Assembly: GCF_009746715.1 (NCBI RefSeq)
Contig: NZ_VRKW01000005.1
Span: 1 to 64,000 of the forward strand
Source: Ketobacter sp. MCCC 1A13808
Lineage (GTDB): Bacteria; Pseudomonadota; Gammaproteobacteria; Pseudomonadales; Ketobacteraceae
Direction: 5' to 3'
Length of the DNA stretch: 64,000 bases
The notes below the pieces were generated by a model. That model had not been told where the DNA came from. It searched no databases and saw only the letters and a program-made list of their open reading frames with translations. The position numbers and the translations under genes were made by a program. Below are positions 56,702 through 64,000 of the stretch, piece after piece (the first letter of the stretch is position 1; each line of letters starts with the position of its first letter).

Positions 56702-57200
56702 GTCCAGATTTGGATTTATAAGGGCTTATTTACGTTGGAACAAGGTGGCGAAGACGCGCCAGAAATTATAATTTAAAGCGAGCTTCAAGATTGGACTTCG
56801 TGGTTTTACAAAAGCTCAGATTGAATTGTCTCGGATTGAATTATTGCTCTGGAAACTTCATCGGCCACCCGCAAAAATTAAAAAACGGAATGCTCAATTG
56901 GCTGGCGTTTCCTGAAACAGAATAATTAAACTCAAAAAGTTACCCGGCCGGAAAAGCATAAAAAAGAATATTGTCAGTGCCGAAAGATTAAAAAGCCGAT
57001 GAAAATTGAATGAAATTGAAAAAAAGTGGGGGATTTTTTAAAAAAAGGGGGGTTAAAGCTGGAAATAAATTAATTATTAAATAATATTGCCATGTGTATG
57101 TATCACATGCATTTTTTTTGTGCTACTTTTTCTTAAGCACATTTACAAGTAGTACTAAATGTGTGTGTCCGAAATATGCCATAGCTGAGGAGACAGAATC
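56702..57200. other. A+T-rich, A-tract-bearing region upstream of the histone-like gene
   Basis: About 500 bases with repeated A and T tracts (for example T6-A7 at about 57034-57047 flanked by runs of G) and an imperfect palindrome CATGTG-N7-CACATG at 57091-57109. The palindrome is one base too short for a CRP site. A stop-free stretch of 47 codons at 56772-56911 (FKASFKIGLRGFTKAQIELS...) has no start codon and may be decayed coding sequence or chance. The likely promoter of the downstream gene is within 57070-57160. Confidence 0.45.
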
Positions 57201-57965
57201 ATGGCAAGAGCAAAAAGAGCGGCTGCTAAAAAGCGTCCTGCACGCAAAGCAGCACCAAAAGCAGCAGCAGTTTCTGCTAACCCGATGCTTGAAAAAGCAG
57301 AGGCAGCATTAACTAAAGCCCAAACTGAAGTAAATGACCTAACCAAGAAAGCCGCGGCAGCTAAGAAAGATGCCCAGGCCAAAACCAATGCAGCTAAAAA
57401 AGCCGGTACTAAAATGGCACAGCGTTCTGCAGAATCTGCAAAACGAGCCTCGGCTAAAGCGGCAGAGCAGCTGAAAGCGAAGCGCGAAGCACTGCGTAAC
57501 GCCAAAGTTGCAAGCACCGTTGCTAAAGTTGAAGCCTCAATCGCTGAAGCAGAGCAAAAAGCTGCCTCAACGATCAAAGATTTTGCTGATTCGTTGGCGG
57601 CACGTGCTGATGCAGACATGAGTAAGGCAATTGCAGCCTTCGAAGCACGCTGGAAGAAAGCCCGTTCAACGGCTGATGCCAAGAAAGTGAAGGCGAAAGA
57701 GAAGAAAGAAACGGCGAAAGCAAAAGCGGCAGCGAAAAAAGCCGCTGCTAAGAAGAAAGCAATCGCGAAAAAAGCAGCTGCCAAGCCAAAAAGACGCGTA
57801 GCCAAGAAGCGTGTAGCGAAAAAAACGACTCCGGCCAAGCGTCCAGCAGCGAAAAAAGCACCTGCTAAGAAGCGTGGTCCAGCCAAGAAAACAGCTGCGA
57901 AAAAAGCGCCTGCTAAGCGGACTGCAGCCAAGAAATCAACTCGTGGTCGTCCTAAAAAAGCATAA
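57201..57965 (+). CDS. Histone H1-like, lysine/alanine-rich DNA-binding protein (AlgP-like)
   Basis: A 254-residue, extremely basic protein made mostly of Ala, Lys, Arg and Pro. Residues about 28-150 form a charged alpha-helical region that could be a coiled coil (ANPMLEKAEAALTKAQTEV, SIAEAEQKAASTIKDFADSL). Residues about 150-254 form a histone H1-like tail of KKAA/KKAPAKK/AAKKR repeats ending TRGRPKKA, an AT-hook-like GRP core. AlgP/AlgR3 of Pseudomonas has a similar tail and affects alginate genes (known). GAGGAGA precedes the ATG. A nucleoid-associated role is inferred from composition only; the repeat-rich 3' half is prone to length changes. Confidence 0.75.
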   Translation: MARAKRAAAKKRPARKAAPKAAAVSANPMLEKAEAALTKAQTEVNDLTKKAAAAKKDAQAKTNAAKKAGTKMAQRSAESAKRASAKAAEQLKAKREALRNAKVASTVAKVEASIAEAEQKAASTIKDFADSLAARADADMSKAIAAFEARWKKARSTADAKKVKAKEKKETAKAKAAAKKAAAKKKAIAKKAAAKPKRRVAKKRVAKKTTPAKRPAAKKAPAKKRGPAKKTAAKKAPAKRTAAKKSTRGRPKKA

Positions 57966-57995
57966 TCAGTTTTCAGACTGATTTTTTGCGTTATA

Positions 57996-58022
57996 AAAAG
58001 CCCCTTTCAGGGGCTTTTTTTT
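57996..58022 (+). terminator. Terminator after the histone-like gene
   Basis: AAAAGCCCC, loop TTTCA, GGGGCTTTT followed by further T residues. Confidence 0.93.
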
Positions 58023-58065
58023 GCCAACTCAGCAAGGTTGGTAACAATGGAATGGCTGTTAACCT

Positions 58066-58653
58066 TCAGTTGTGACAATTTTTCTCAAATTTTGCGATAT
58101 CTTCAGGGGAATTCAGGTTTGTAAACACCTGATTGTCACCAATGGTGACAATCAGCGGGTGATGTTGTTTACACCACAGCCCTAACTTACGCTCACCCCG
58201 CAAGAGAAATTGATCTATCGAGTCTGCAAGAGAGCGGTGATACAGCCCGAACAAGGGTTGCAAGCGTTCCGAGTCGCGGCAAAGCACCAGAGGCGCAGGC
58301 GCGTGGTTATAAAGCTGTGTCACCAAATCCTGTGGAACGAGCGGGGCATCGGTGGGAATAACAAGAGCGTATTCCGTTGTAATGTGTTTCAGGCAGGCAG
58401 CAATTCCACCCAACGGCCCCAGGTAGGGCGTGCTGTCCTGAATAATAGGAAACGGCAAGCTGTGGTAGCGTTGCAGGTTGCGGTTGGCGCTGATGACGAT
58501 GTCGCTCACCTGGGGTCGGACTCGATCAATAACATGCCGGATTAACGGTACACCATTCAGGTCCAGCCAGCCTTTATCCTCGCCACCCATCCTCCGTCCT
58601 TCTCCTCCTGCCAGTATAATTGCGCTCACCGCAGGATGAACCGTTTTTGCCAT
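58066..58653 (-). CDS. mobA: Molybdenum cofactor guanylyltransferase
   Basis: Attaches GMP to molybdopterin to form the guanine dinucleotide cofactor used by DMSO reductase-family enzymes such as the one encoded at 14.3-16.6 kb. ATG 58653 with GGAG 6 bases upstream gives 195 residues; the longer frame to 58731 overlaps the divergent helicase gene. Motifs: AIILAGGEGRRMGGEDKGWLDL (nucleotide-binding loop), LGPLGGIAACL, VIPTDAPLVP and NLNSPEDI near the end. Confidence 0.93.
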   Translation of the reverse strand: MAKTVHPAVSAIILAGGEGRRMGGEDKGWLDLNGVPLIRHVIDRVRPQVSDIVISANRNLQRYHSLPFPIIQDSTPYLGPLGGIAACLKHITTEYALVIPTDAPLVPQDLVTQLYNHAPAPLVLCRDSERLQPLFGLYHRSLADSIDQFLLRGERKLGLWCKQHHPLIVTIGDNQVFTNLNSPEDIAKFEKNCHN

Positions 58654-58719
58654 TGTTGACTCCGAGTGTGGTACATTCCCGTTCAATCTGTTTTGATTTC
58701 CGATTATAACTGAGTTGCC

Positions 58720-60642
58720 ATGAACCCCCACCGATCCGCTGATTCCTCTCTGGTAACAAAGTTATTGTCCGAGGCAGGTGAGCTTGCGCAGCTCTGGCCG
58801 GGATACCAATCACGCGAAGAACAACTTGGGTTATCACAGCAGGTAGAGCGAGCGATTTCAGAACGACGTTCCATGCTGATCGAGGCCCCCACCGGCACCG
58901 GTAAAACCCTGGGCTATCTGTTGGCGGCAATGACCTCTCCCGACAAAATAATTCTATCGGTAGGCAACCGGACGTTACAGGACCACTTGTGGTGGGGGGA
59001 GTATCAGAAACTGCAACTCATGTTACCACAGTCAAAATCGATGCAGGTTTTGAAAGGCTGTGACAATTATTTGTGTAATCATAAAATCCAGCAATCCCTG
59101 GAGACCGGCCATCCCTTGCTATTGGAGGTTTGGGATCACATAAACCAATGGCGGCTGCAGACCCGCAGTGGGGATTTACAAACTCTACCCCCCGCTGCGC
59201 AGGAAAAACTAACGCCGCTACGACGGCTCATCAGTGTCAGCGCCGATCACTGTCTGGGTAAAGCCTGCGCCTGGTTCGACCATTGCTTTTTCCAGCGTGC
59301 TCGCAGTAAAGCGGCTGAATCAGAGTTACTGCTGATTAATCACAGTTTGCTGCTCAGCGATCAGCAACTATTTGATAAAGGTTTGGGGGCGTTGTTACCA
59401 GAAGCAGCTGCGGTGATCGTGGATGAAGCCCATCAGTTACCGGATATGCTGGTGCGCCACAATATGGAAATGATTGACGGTTACCGTTTGCAACGCTGGT
59501 TGACCAAGTTGCGCCGTCAGTTGGGCGATGAGCTCCGCCTGTTTAGTGAGTTGACGCAGCGACTGGACCAGTTGGGGCGGGTTTGGCAACAAATTGAAAC
59601 CCAATTGTCGCCGGCCTTCGAGAGCCAGGATTTGTTGGCGGTGTCCTCACGCAGTGTGCAACCTCTGCTTGATATCATGCGGCCCCTACAACAGTACCTG
59701 GAACACATTCAGGGGTCTGTGGCCAATATCAAAGAGTACCTCGCCCAACTCACTTTGTGGGTATCGATGCTAAGCCGTACCATTGAAGAGTCTGGTTTGC
59801 TCTATTGCGAGCGCTCAGGAAACTGGATGCGGGTATTGGCGGCACGATTAAATACACCTTTCACAGGGTTGCGAACATCTCATATCAGCTGGGTGTTTCT
59901 GTCCGCGACCCTGGCAGTGGGCGATAAATTTGATTTCGTAAAGCGGTCGCTTATGTTGCCGGAGATGGATGAGTACCGGTTTAAGGGCGCCATGGATTAT
60001 CGCAAACAGGCCCGGCTTTGGGTGCCGGAATCGTTGCCGGATCCTGCAAATGAGCACTTCTATTCTGCCTGGACAGATACCTTGCTGGAGCTGGCCACTC
60101 AAGTGCAAGGTGGCATGTTGTTGTTGTTCTCAAGCCATAAGGCGTTGCAGGTTTGCGCTGAGCTGCTGCGGGGTAGAACCGAGCGGACCATCCTGGTGTA
60201 CGAACCGGAATCCAACCGGCAGCAATTGTTGCAGCAATTCCGACAGGATCAGAATAGCCTGTTGTTGGCGACCGGAAGCTTCTGGGAGGGAATCGATATT
60301 CAGGGGCCTGCGTTGCGATGCGTGGCAATTGATAAGCTACCTTTTTCACCACCGGATGATTTGATGAATTTGGCGTGGCGGCATATGGCCCGCCAGCAGC
60401 AGCGTCATTGGTTTAATGATTTCGCCGTGCCCCAGGCCATTACGCGTCTGCGCCAGGGAGTAGGGCGTTTGCTGCGGGCACCGGACGATGATGGGCTGGT
60501 GGTGGTGGGGGATCGTCGGCTGTTGCGTAAAGCCTACGGAGGCCGCTTCCTTGCTGCGTTACCGGATATGGCCAGAGTGGAATCCTTAGCAGAAGCGATA
60601 GCGTTTCTCGAAGCGCACCAGATTAATGGCGTAAATACCTAA
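58720..60642 (+). CDS. yoaA: DinG-family ATP-dependent DNA helicase YoaA
   Basis: An XPD/DinG-type superfamily 2 helicase linked to replication repair. The 640-residue protein has Walker A EAPTGTGKT (55-63), candidate Fe-S cysteines C114, C119, C178, C183 and C189, DEAH at 235-238, SATLAVG, GSFWEGIDIQGPALRCVAIDKLPF and motif VI QGVGRLLR. The N-terminal exonuclease domain found in some DinG proteins is absent, which fits YoaA. ATG 58720 has a weak ribosome binding site. Divergent from mobA; tsaB lies downstream as in E. coli (yoaA-tsaB). Confidence 0.93.
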   Translation: MNPHRSADSSLVTKLLSEAGELAQLWPGYQSREEQLGLSQQVERAISERRSMLIEAPTGTGKTLGYLLAAMTSPDKIILSVGNRTLQDHLWWGEYQKLQLMLPQSKSMQVLKGCDNYLCNHKIQQSLETGHPLLLEVWDHINQWRLQTRSGDLQTLPPAAQEKLTPLRRLISVSADHCLGKACAWFDHCFFQRARSKAAESELLLINHSLLLSDQQLFDKGLGALLPEAAAVIVDEAHQLPDMLVRHNMEMIDGYRLQRWLTKLRRQLGDELRLFSELTQRLDQLGRVWQQIETQLSPAFESQDLLAVSSRSVQPLLDIMRPLQQYLEHIQGSVANIKEYLAQLTLWVSMLSRTIEESGLLYCERSGNWMRVLAARLNTPFTGLRTSHISWVFLSATLAVGDKFDFVKRSLMLPEMDEYRFKGAMDYRKQARLWVPESLPDPANEHFYSAWTDTLLELATQVQGGMLLLFSSHKALQVCAELLRGRTERTILVYEPESNRQQLLQQFRQDQNSLLLATGSFWEGIDIQGPALRCVAIDKLPFSPPDDLMNLAWRHMARQQQRHWFNDFAVPQAITRLRQGVGRLLRAPDDDGLVVVGDRRLLRKAYGGRFLAALPDMARVESLAEAIAFLEAHQINGVNT

Positions 60643-60745
60643 TCAGGGTTTTTCAGCTATGTCGAAACCTGAGATAATGCGCAGCTTCTGAATCAGTCGA
60701 CGAATTTTTGATTCTTCCATGCCACAAGCCAGGACCCAGATCAAT

Positions 60746-61462
60746 ATGCATAACACGACGCAGGCTGCCGAAGGCTCAATATTGGCTATTGATACTTCGT
60801 CAGACGCGTGCTCGGTCGCATTGAGTTACGGGTCTGAAACACGCCACCGCTATACTGATGAACCACGCAAGCATGCAGAGTGGGTGTTGCCGATGGTGGA
60901 CGGGCTGCTTAGCGATGCAGGGATCAGCCTGAAACAACTGGATGCCATAGCGTTTGCGCGGGGCCCCGGCTCGTTCACCGGTCTGCGTATTGCCGCTGGT
61001 GTGGTGCAAGGGTTGGCATTGGGCGCTGATCTGCCGGTAGTGCCGATTTCAACTCTCGCCGTATTGGCGCATCAGGGCTATCGGGTGCATGGCTGGAAAT
61101 CCATCATGGCAGCGCTGGATGCCCGTATGGGGGAGGTGTATTGGGGATGTTTTCACGTATCCGGGTTCGGTGACGTCATTGCAGTGGGCGAGGAACAGGT
61201 TTGTGTGCCGCACCAGGTGCAACCGGGTACCTTGGCAGTGCCTGCTTATGGTGTGGGTGGCGGCTGGATCTATCAGCAACAAATAGAGTCAACCGGTAGC
61301 CTGCCTGTGAAGACCGATGCCGCGATGTTACCGCACGCAACGGATCTTTTATGTCTGGCTCAAACGCAATGGCGGCAAGGTCATACGGTAGACGCGACGC
61401 AGGTGGTGCCGGTTTACCTGCGTAATAATGTGGCCGCAAAGCCGATGCCACCAGGAAAATAA
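60746..61462 (+). CDS. tsaB: tRNA threonylcarbamoyladenosine biosynthesis protein TsaB
   Basis: Partner of TsaD and TsaE in making t6A37 of tRNA. The protein has the ASKHA-type start ILAIDTSSDACSVAL, KHAEWVLPMVDGLL, the conserved FARGPGSFTGLRIAAGVVQGLA and ALDARMGEVYWG. Two ATGs compete: 60719 (247 residues, no visible ribosome binding site) and 60746 (238 residues, AGGA 11 bases upstream). The latter places the core closer to the N terminus, as in homologues. Followed 11 bases later by a thioesterase gene. Confidence 0.93.
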   Translation: MHNTTQAAEGSILAIDTSSDACSVALSYGSETRHRYTDEPRKHAEWVLPMVDGLLSDAGISLKQLDAIAFARGPGSFTGLRIAAGVVQGLALGADLPVVPISTLAVLAHQGYRVHGWKSIMAALDARMGEVYWGCFHVSGFGDVIAVGEEQVCVPHQVQPGTLAVPAYGVGGGWIYQQQIESTGSLPVKTDAAMLPHATDLLCLAQTQWRQGHTVDATQVVPVYLRNNVAAKPMPPGK

Positions 61463-61473
61463 CAGGACAATGT

Positions 61474-61932
61474 ATGAAACCATCTGACATCGACGGCCTG
61501 AGCTGGGATTATGGAACGCCCACCTATGTGCGCGAAATCGAAGTGAAAGATGAACATATCGATATTATGGGGCATACCAATAACGTGGTGTACGTGAGCT
61601 GGCTCGAAGAAGCCGCTTGGGGGCACTCACAAGCGTTAGGCCTGAACTGGGAAAAATACACCGAGCTCAACAGGGCAATGGTGGCACATCGCCATGAGGT
61701 GGATTATCTGGCCGCTACCTTTTGCGGTGACCGTCTGGTGATGGGTACCTGGATCATGGAAAACGACAAAAAACTGTCGCTGGTTCGCCGCTATCAGCTG
61801 GTTCGGCCTGCGGATGGAGTGACGGTATTGCGCGGTTATACTAAATGGGTGTGTGTTGCTATAGATTCAGGTAAACCCAAGCGAATGCCTGCTGAGTTTG
61901 CCAACGGTTATATCATTACTGCAAAGGAATAA
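61474..61932 (+). CDS. Acyl-CoA thioesterase (4-hydroxybenzoyl-CoA thioesterase fold)
   Basis: A 152-residue hot-dog-fold thioesterase of the YbgC/FadM kind. The active-site block is DEHIDIMGHTNNVVYVSWLEEAAW, with an Asp/His/Asn pattern where the catalytic Asp is normally followed by x-x-GHxNN. HRHEVDYLAATFCGDRL completes the fold. The natural acyl-CoA is unknown. It lies between tsaB and uppP, with 11- and 3-base gaps, so the three genes probably share a transcript. Confidence 0.88.
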   Translation: MKPSDIDGLSWDYGTPTYVREIEVKDEHIDIMGHTNNVVYVSWLEEAAWGHSQALGLNWEKYTELNRAMVAHRHEVDYLAATFCGDRLVMGTWIMENDKKLSLVRRYQLVRPADGVTVLRGYTKWVCVAIDSGKPKRMPAEFANGYIITAKE

Positions 61933-61935
61933 CGA

Positions 61936-62742
61936 ATGGACAATGTATTTCAAGCACTGGTGCTTGCTGTTATCCAAGGCTTGACGGAGTTTCTTCCCGT
62001 TTCCAGTTCTGCTCATCTGATTCTGCCTTCCCAGATTCTGGGGTGGCCTGACCAGGGGCAGGCATTCGACGTAGCTGTGCATCTGGGCACGCTGCTTGCG
62101 GTGGTCGTTTATTTTTATGTGGATCTTAAGCGGATGGTGGTGGGCAGTTGGGATTCGGTCACCAGTCGCAAAATGAATCAGGATATGCATCTCGCGTTAG
62201 CGGTGGGAATCGCAACTGTGCCGGCGGTGATTTTTGGTGGTCTATTCAGTGATTTTATTGAAGATCACCTGCGCTCCAGTTTCGTTATAGCTTGTACGAC
62301 GGTGTTTTTTGGATTGTTATTGTGGGCATCGGATAAAGCGGGCAAAGGTGAATTAAGCGTCGAAAAGATCACCTGGAATTTTGCGTTTCTCATTGGTTGT
62401 GCGCAAGCTCTGGCTTTGATTCCAGGAACCTCCCGCAGTGGCATAACAATCACAGCGGCACTGTTCCTCGGCTTTAGCCGGGTAGCGTCTGCGCGATTTT
62501 CCATGTTGTTGTCGATCCCGATAATTGTGGCCGCCGGCTCCCTGGAAACCGTAAAGCTGGCGGGCGGTCATAGCCCGGTGCCCTGGGATATTATGGCCCT
62601 GGGTGTCGTTGCTTCTGCGGTAAGCGCTTTTTTGTGTATCCACGTTTTTATGAGGTTGGTGGAAAGTATTGGCATGCTGCCGTTCGTAATTTACCGGTTG
62701 GCGTTGGGTGCATTTTTATTTGCGTTTGTGGGCTTAAATTAG
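61936..62742 (+). CDS. uppP: Undecaprenyl-diphosphatase
   Basis: Dephosphorylates C55-PP at the membrane so the carrier made by UppS can be reused; overexpression gives bacitracin resistance in other bacteria (BacA). The 268-residue protein has about eight membrane segments and both signature motifs: QGLTEFLPVSSSAHLIL near the N terminus and PGTSRSGITITAALFLGFSR in the middle. Length and motifs are normal. GGAATAACG precedes ATG 61936. Confidence 0.96.
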   Translation: MDNVFQALVLAVIQGLTEFLPVSSSAHLILPSQILGWPDQGQAFDVAVHLGTLLAVVVYFYVDLKRMVVGSWDSVTSRKMNQDMHLALAVGIATVPAVIFGGLFSDFIEDHLRSSFVIACTTVFFGLLLWASDKAGKGELSVEKITWNFAFLIGCAQALALIPGTSRSGITITAALFLGFSRVASARFSMLLSIPIIVAAGSLETVKLAGGHSPVPWDIMALGVVASAVSAFLCIHVFMRLVESIGMLPFVIYRLALGAFLFAFVGLN

Positions 62743-62860
62743 TAAAACCCTAAGCTCGGTAGTCACGGCCCTCACTAAACGAAGCTTACCTAATTAGTGT
62801 TGTCGGGTTACGGCTCGGCCCCGTGGCAAACTTCACCTTATTGAATCCCGTGTTTCGACG

Positions 62861-62889
62861 TTTAACACCCGGTAAACAGAGGCTATACT
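62861..62889 (+). promoter_or_regulatory. Sigma-70-like promoter of the small unknown gene
   Basis: TTTAAC (62861-62866) and TATACT (62884-62889) are 17 bases apart; transcription would begin near 62896, about 32 bases before the ATG. Confidence 0.55.
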
Positions 62890-62927
62890 AATCGGGTTTC
62901 AGTAATGTTCGCGAATGATATGCACAC

Positions 62928-63299
62928 ATGAAAATCAGCTCAGGCCCAATACAGACCTACGCCAGAACCGGTTTGCGCGAAAGCGATAACCAGCGGACTG
63001 CTGCGCAGCAGCTTGAGCGTGTCCGGCGCCCGCCAGGCCCACAGCAGAACAATGCCCCAATAGAGCCGACCACAGAAACCAGCCAGGCCAATCGCCAGGT
63101 GATCGAGCAAGCCCCTGTGGTGGCGATCAACCAAAACCAAGCCAGTCAACATTTGCACCGGATATACCCTGCGTCCACCGGTGAACACCTGCCACCCTCC
63201 AGGCAAACGGCGATGCACACGTACACTACCACCCAACAGATGAGCCGTGAAGCCCAGGGCAGTGGTGAGTTTCTGGGAACCATCGACCTGTTCGTGTAA
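62928..63299 (+). CDS. Small hypothetical protein
   Basis: A 123-residue, polar, Gln/Thr/Pro-rich protein with no signal peptide or membrane segment, likely largely disordered. The N terminus is MKISSGPIQTYARTGLRESD and the C terminus (SREAQGSGEFLGTIDLFV) looks more ordered. I do not recognise a family. Support comes from a well-spaced promoter at 62861-62889 and its neat fit between uppP and rsmJ; the ribosome binding site is weak. The opposite strand has a 98-codon frame in the same place, but without such signals. Confidence 0.6.
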   Translation: MKISSGPIQTYARTGLRESDNQRTAAQQLERVRRPPGPQQNNAPIEPTTETSQANRQVIEQAPVVAINQNQASQHLHRIYPASTGEHLPPSRQTAMHTYTTTQQMSREAQGSGEFLGTIDLFV

Positions 63300-63345
63300 G
63301 ACCCTCTAAGCCAGTCACACCGATAGTTATAATAAGGGGAGCCCT

Positions 63346-64000
63346 TTGAGCCGTACTTGGATTGCTGTGGATCATCCGGAAATGCGTCAACGAATAAAGC
63401 AGTTGGGTTTACCGGTTTCCCATTTTGATGAATATTGGTCGCAGGAGGGTGTACAGGAAGAAGAGCTGAAAGCGGTGCTGGAGTGGCGAGAAGGTCAAAT
63501 TCAGTTGCGCTCCTTGAACCCCGAATTGGGGTTGCCGATCGCAGTTGATTTTCTGCACGGCAAAACCGGGTTTCGATTTCAGCGGGCTCAGCATGAAATG
63601 ATCGTGAAAGCGGTGGCAGGGCGGAGCAAAGACCGCTTAACAGTGGTGGATGCCACGGCAGGTTTGGGTCGTGATAGTTTTATTCTGGCCGCTGCGGGTT
63701 ACAGTGTGATCAGTTGTGAGCGACAACCGGCCATCGCGGCGTTGCTTGCCGATGGCCTGGATCGCGCGTTGGACTCAGAGGCTGGAGCCCCGGTGGCCCG
63801 GCGCATTACCGTGAAACCCATATCGGCTTTCAGCCTGTTGTCGGATTTATTGGCAGCGGGCGATGAGCTGGCACGTCCTGATGTGGTCTACCTGGACCCG
63901 ATGTTTCCGGAGCGATCCAAACCTGCATTAGTAAAAAAAGAAATGCGCATCTTTCGCGACGTGGTGGGAGACGATATAGATGCTGAGTCACTGTTGACAC
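63346..64000 (+). CDS. rsmJ: 16S rRNA (guanine1516-N2)-methyltransferase, 5' part
   Basis: Cut by the right edge; about 218 codons are visible. TTG 63346 has AGGGGAG four bases upstream and is the best start; ATG codons occur only further in. The reading SRTWIAVDHPEMRQRIKQLG leads to LPIAVDFLHGKTGFRFQRAQ, the SAM-binding loop VVDATAGLGRDSFILA and the catalytic-type YLDPMFPERSKPALVKKEMR, a pattern specific to RsmJ (YhiQ). Confidence 0.93.
   Translation, partial: MSRTWIAVDHPEMRQRIKQLGLPVSHFDEYWSQEGVQEEELKAVLEWREGQIQLRSLNPELGLPIAVDFLHGKTGFRFQRAQHEMIVKAVAGRSKDRLTVVDATAGLGRDSFILAAAGYSVISCERQPAIAALLADGLDRALDSEAGAPVARRITVKPISAFSLLSDLLAAGDELARPDVVYLDPMFPERSKPALVKKEMRIFRDVVGDDIDAESLLT

Noticed and set aside
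57091-57109. CRP-like palindrome upstream of the histone-like gene
   Set aside because: The half-sites are one base closer than in a CRP site and the key A/T pairs do not match; kept only as an unspecified palindrome.
57155-57931. 258-codon minus-strand frame, Ala/Phe-rich, opposite the histone-like gene
   Set aside because: It is the complement of Lys/Ala repeats (Phe/Leu/Ala runs); the plus strand has the ribosome binding site, protein composition and terminator.

Overview
The window is a piece of a gammaproteobacterial chromosome, most likely from a marine member of the Pseudomonadales/Oceanospirillales. The evidence is the long conserved block dapE ... glnD-map / rpsB-tsf-pyrH-frr-uppS-cdsA-dxr-rseP-bamA-skp-lpxD-fabZ-lpxA-lpxB-rnhB-dnaE-accA, the fabA-fabB pair for anaerobic-type unsaturated fatty acid synthesis, a system I cytochrome c maturation cluster, an AlgP-like lysine/alanine-rich DNA-binding protein, and lipid-related accessory genes (PhaC-like hydrolase, metal-dependent hydrolase). 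The genus cannot be fixed from the sequence alone.

About 1-4.7 kb is an accessory island, visibly richer in A+T than the rest. It holds a two-gene cassette: an OLD-family ATPase/TOPRIM nuclease followed 9 bases later by a UvrD-like helicase. This is the layout of the Gabija anti-phage system (GajA-GajB), but both proteins are clearly longer than the described Gabija proteins. The cassette lies between two IS256-family remnants: the 3' end of a transposase plus terminal repeat at the left edge, and a truncated 5' end on the opposite strand at 4.57-4.72 kb.

About 4.8-18 kb is flexible housekeeping and signalling: a lipoprotein alpha/beta hydrolase, a 1664-residue kinase/AAA/GAF/GGDEF signalling protein, a PhaC-like hydrolase with serine in place of the synthase cysteine, a ferritin-like metal-dependent hydrolase behind a large perfect-looking hairpin, a MerR-type regulator, a molybdopterin oxidoreductase and a class I O-methyltransferase.

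About 17.7-26.1 kb (minus strand) is a lysine/peptidoglycan and nitrogen-control block: map, glnD, dapC, dapD, an ArsC-family reductase, a membrane protein, dapE and a small coupled unknown gene. Divergently, 26.3-45.8 kb (plus strand) carries translation (rpsB, tsf, frr), UMP kinase, isoprenoid and phospholipid synthesis (uppS, cdsA, dxr), envelope proteolysis and outer-membrane assembly (rseP, bamA, skp), lipid A synthesis (lpxD, fabZ, lpxA, lpxB), then rnhB, dnaE and accA. Many starts in this block are GTG or TTG.

About 45.8-64 kb holds a TauE/SafE exporter, a DUF2057-like lipoprotein, a porin, fabB-fabA (minus), ccmFGHI, adk, the histone H1-like gene, mobA (minus), yoaA, tsaB, a thioesterase, uppP, a small unknown gene, and the beginning of rsmJ, which runs off the right edge. 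Factor-independent terminators are easy to see behind frr, tsf, rpsB, the lipoprotein, the porin, fabB, adk and the H1-like gene. I saw no tRNA, rRNA or CRISPR array.
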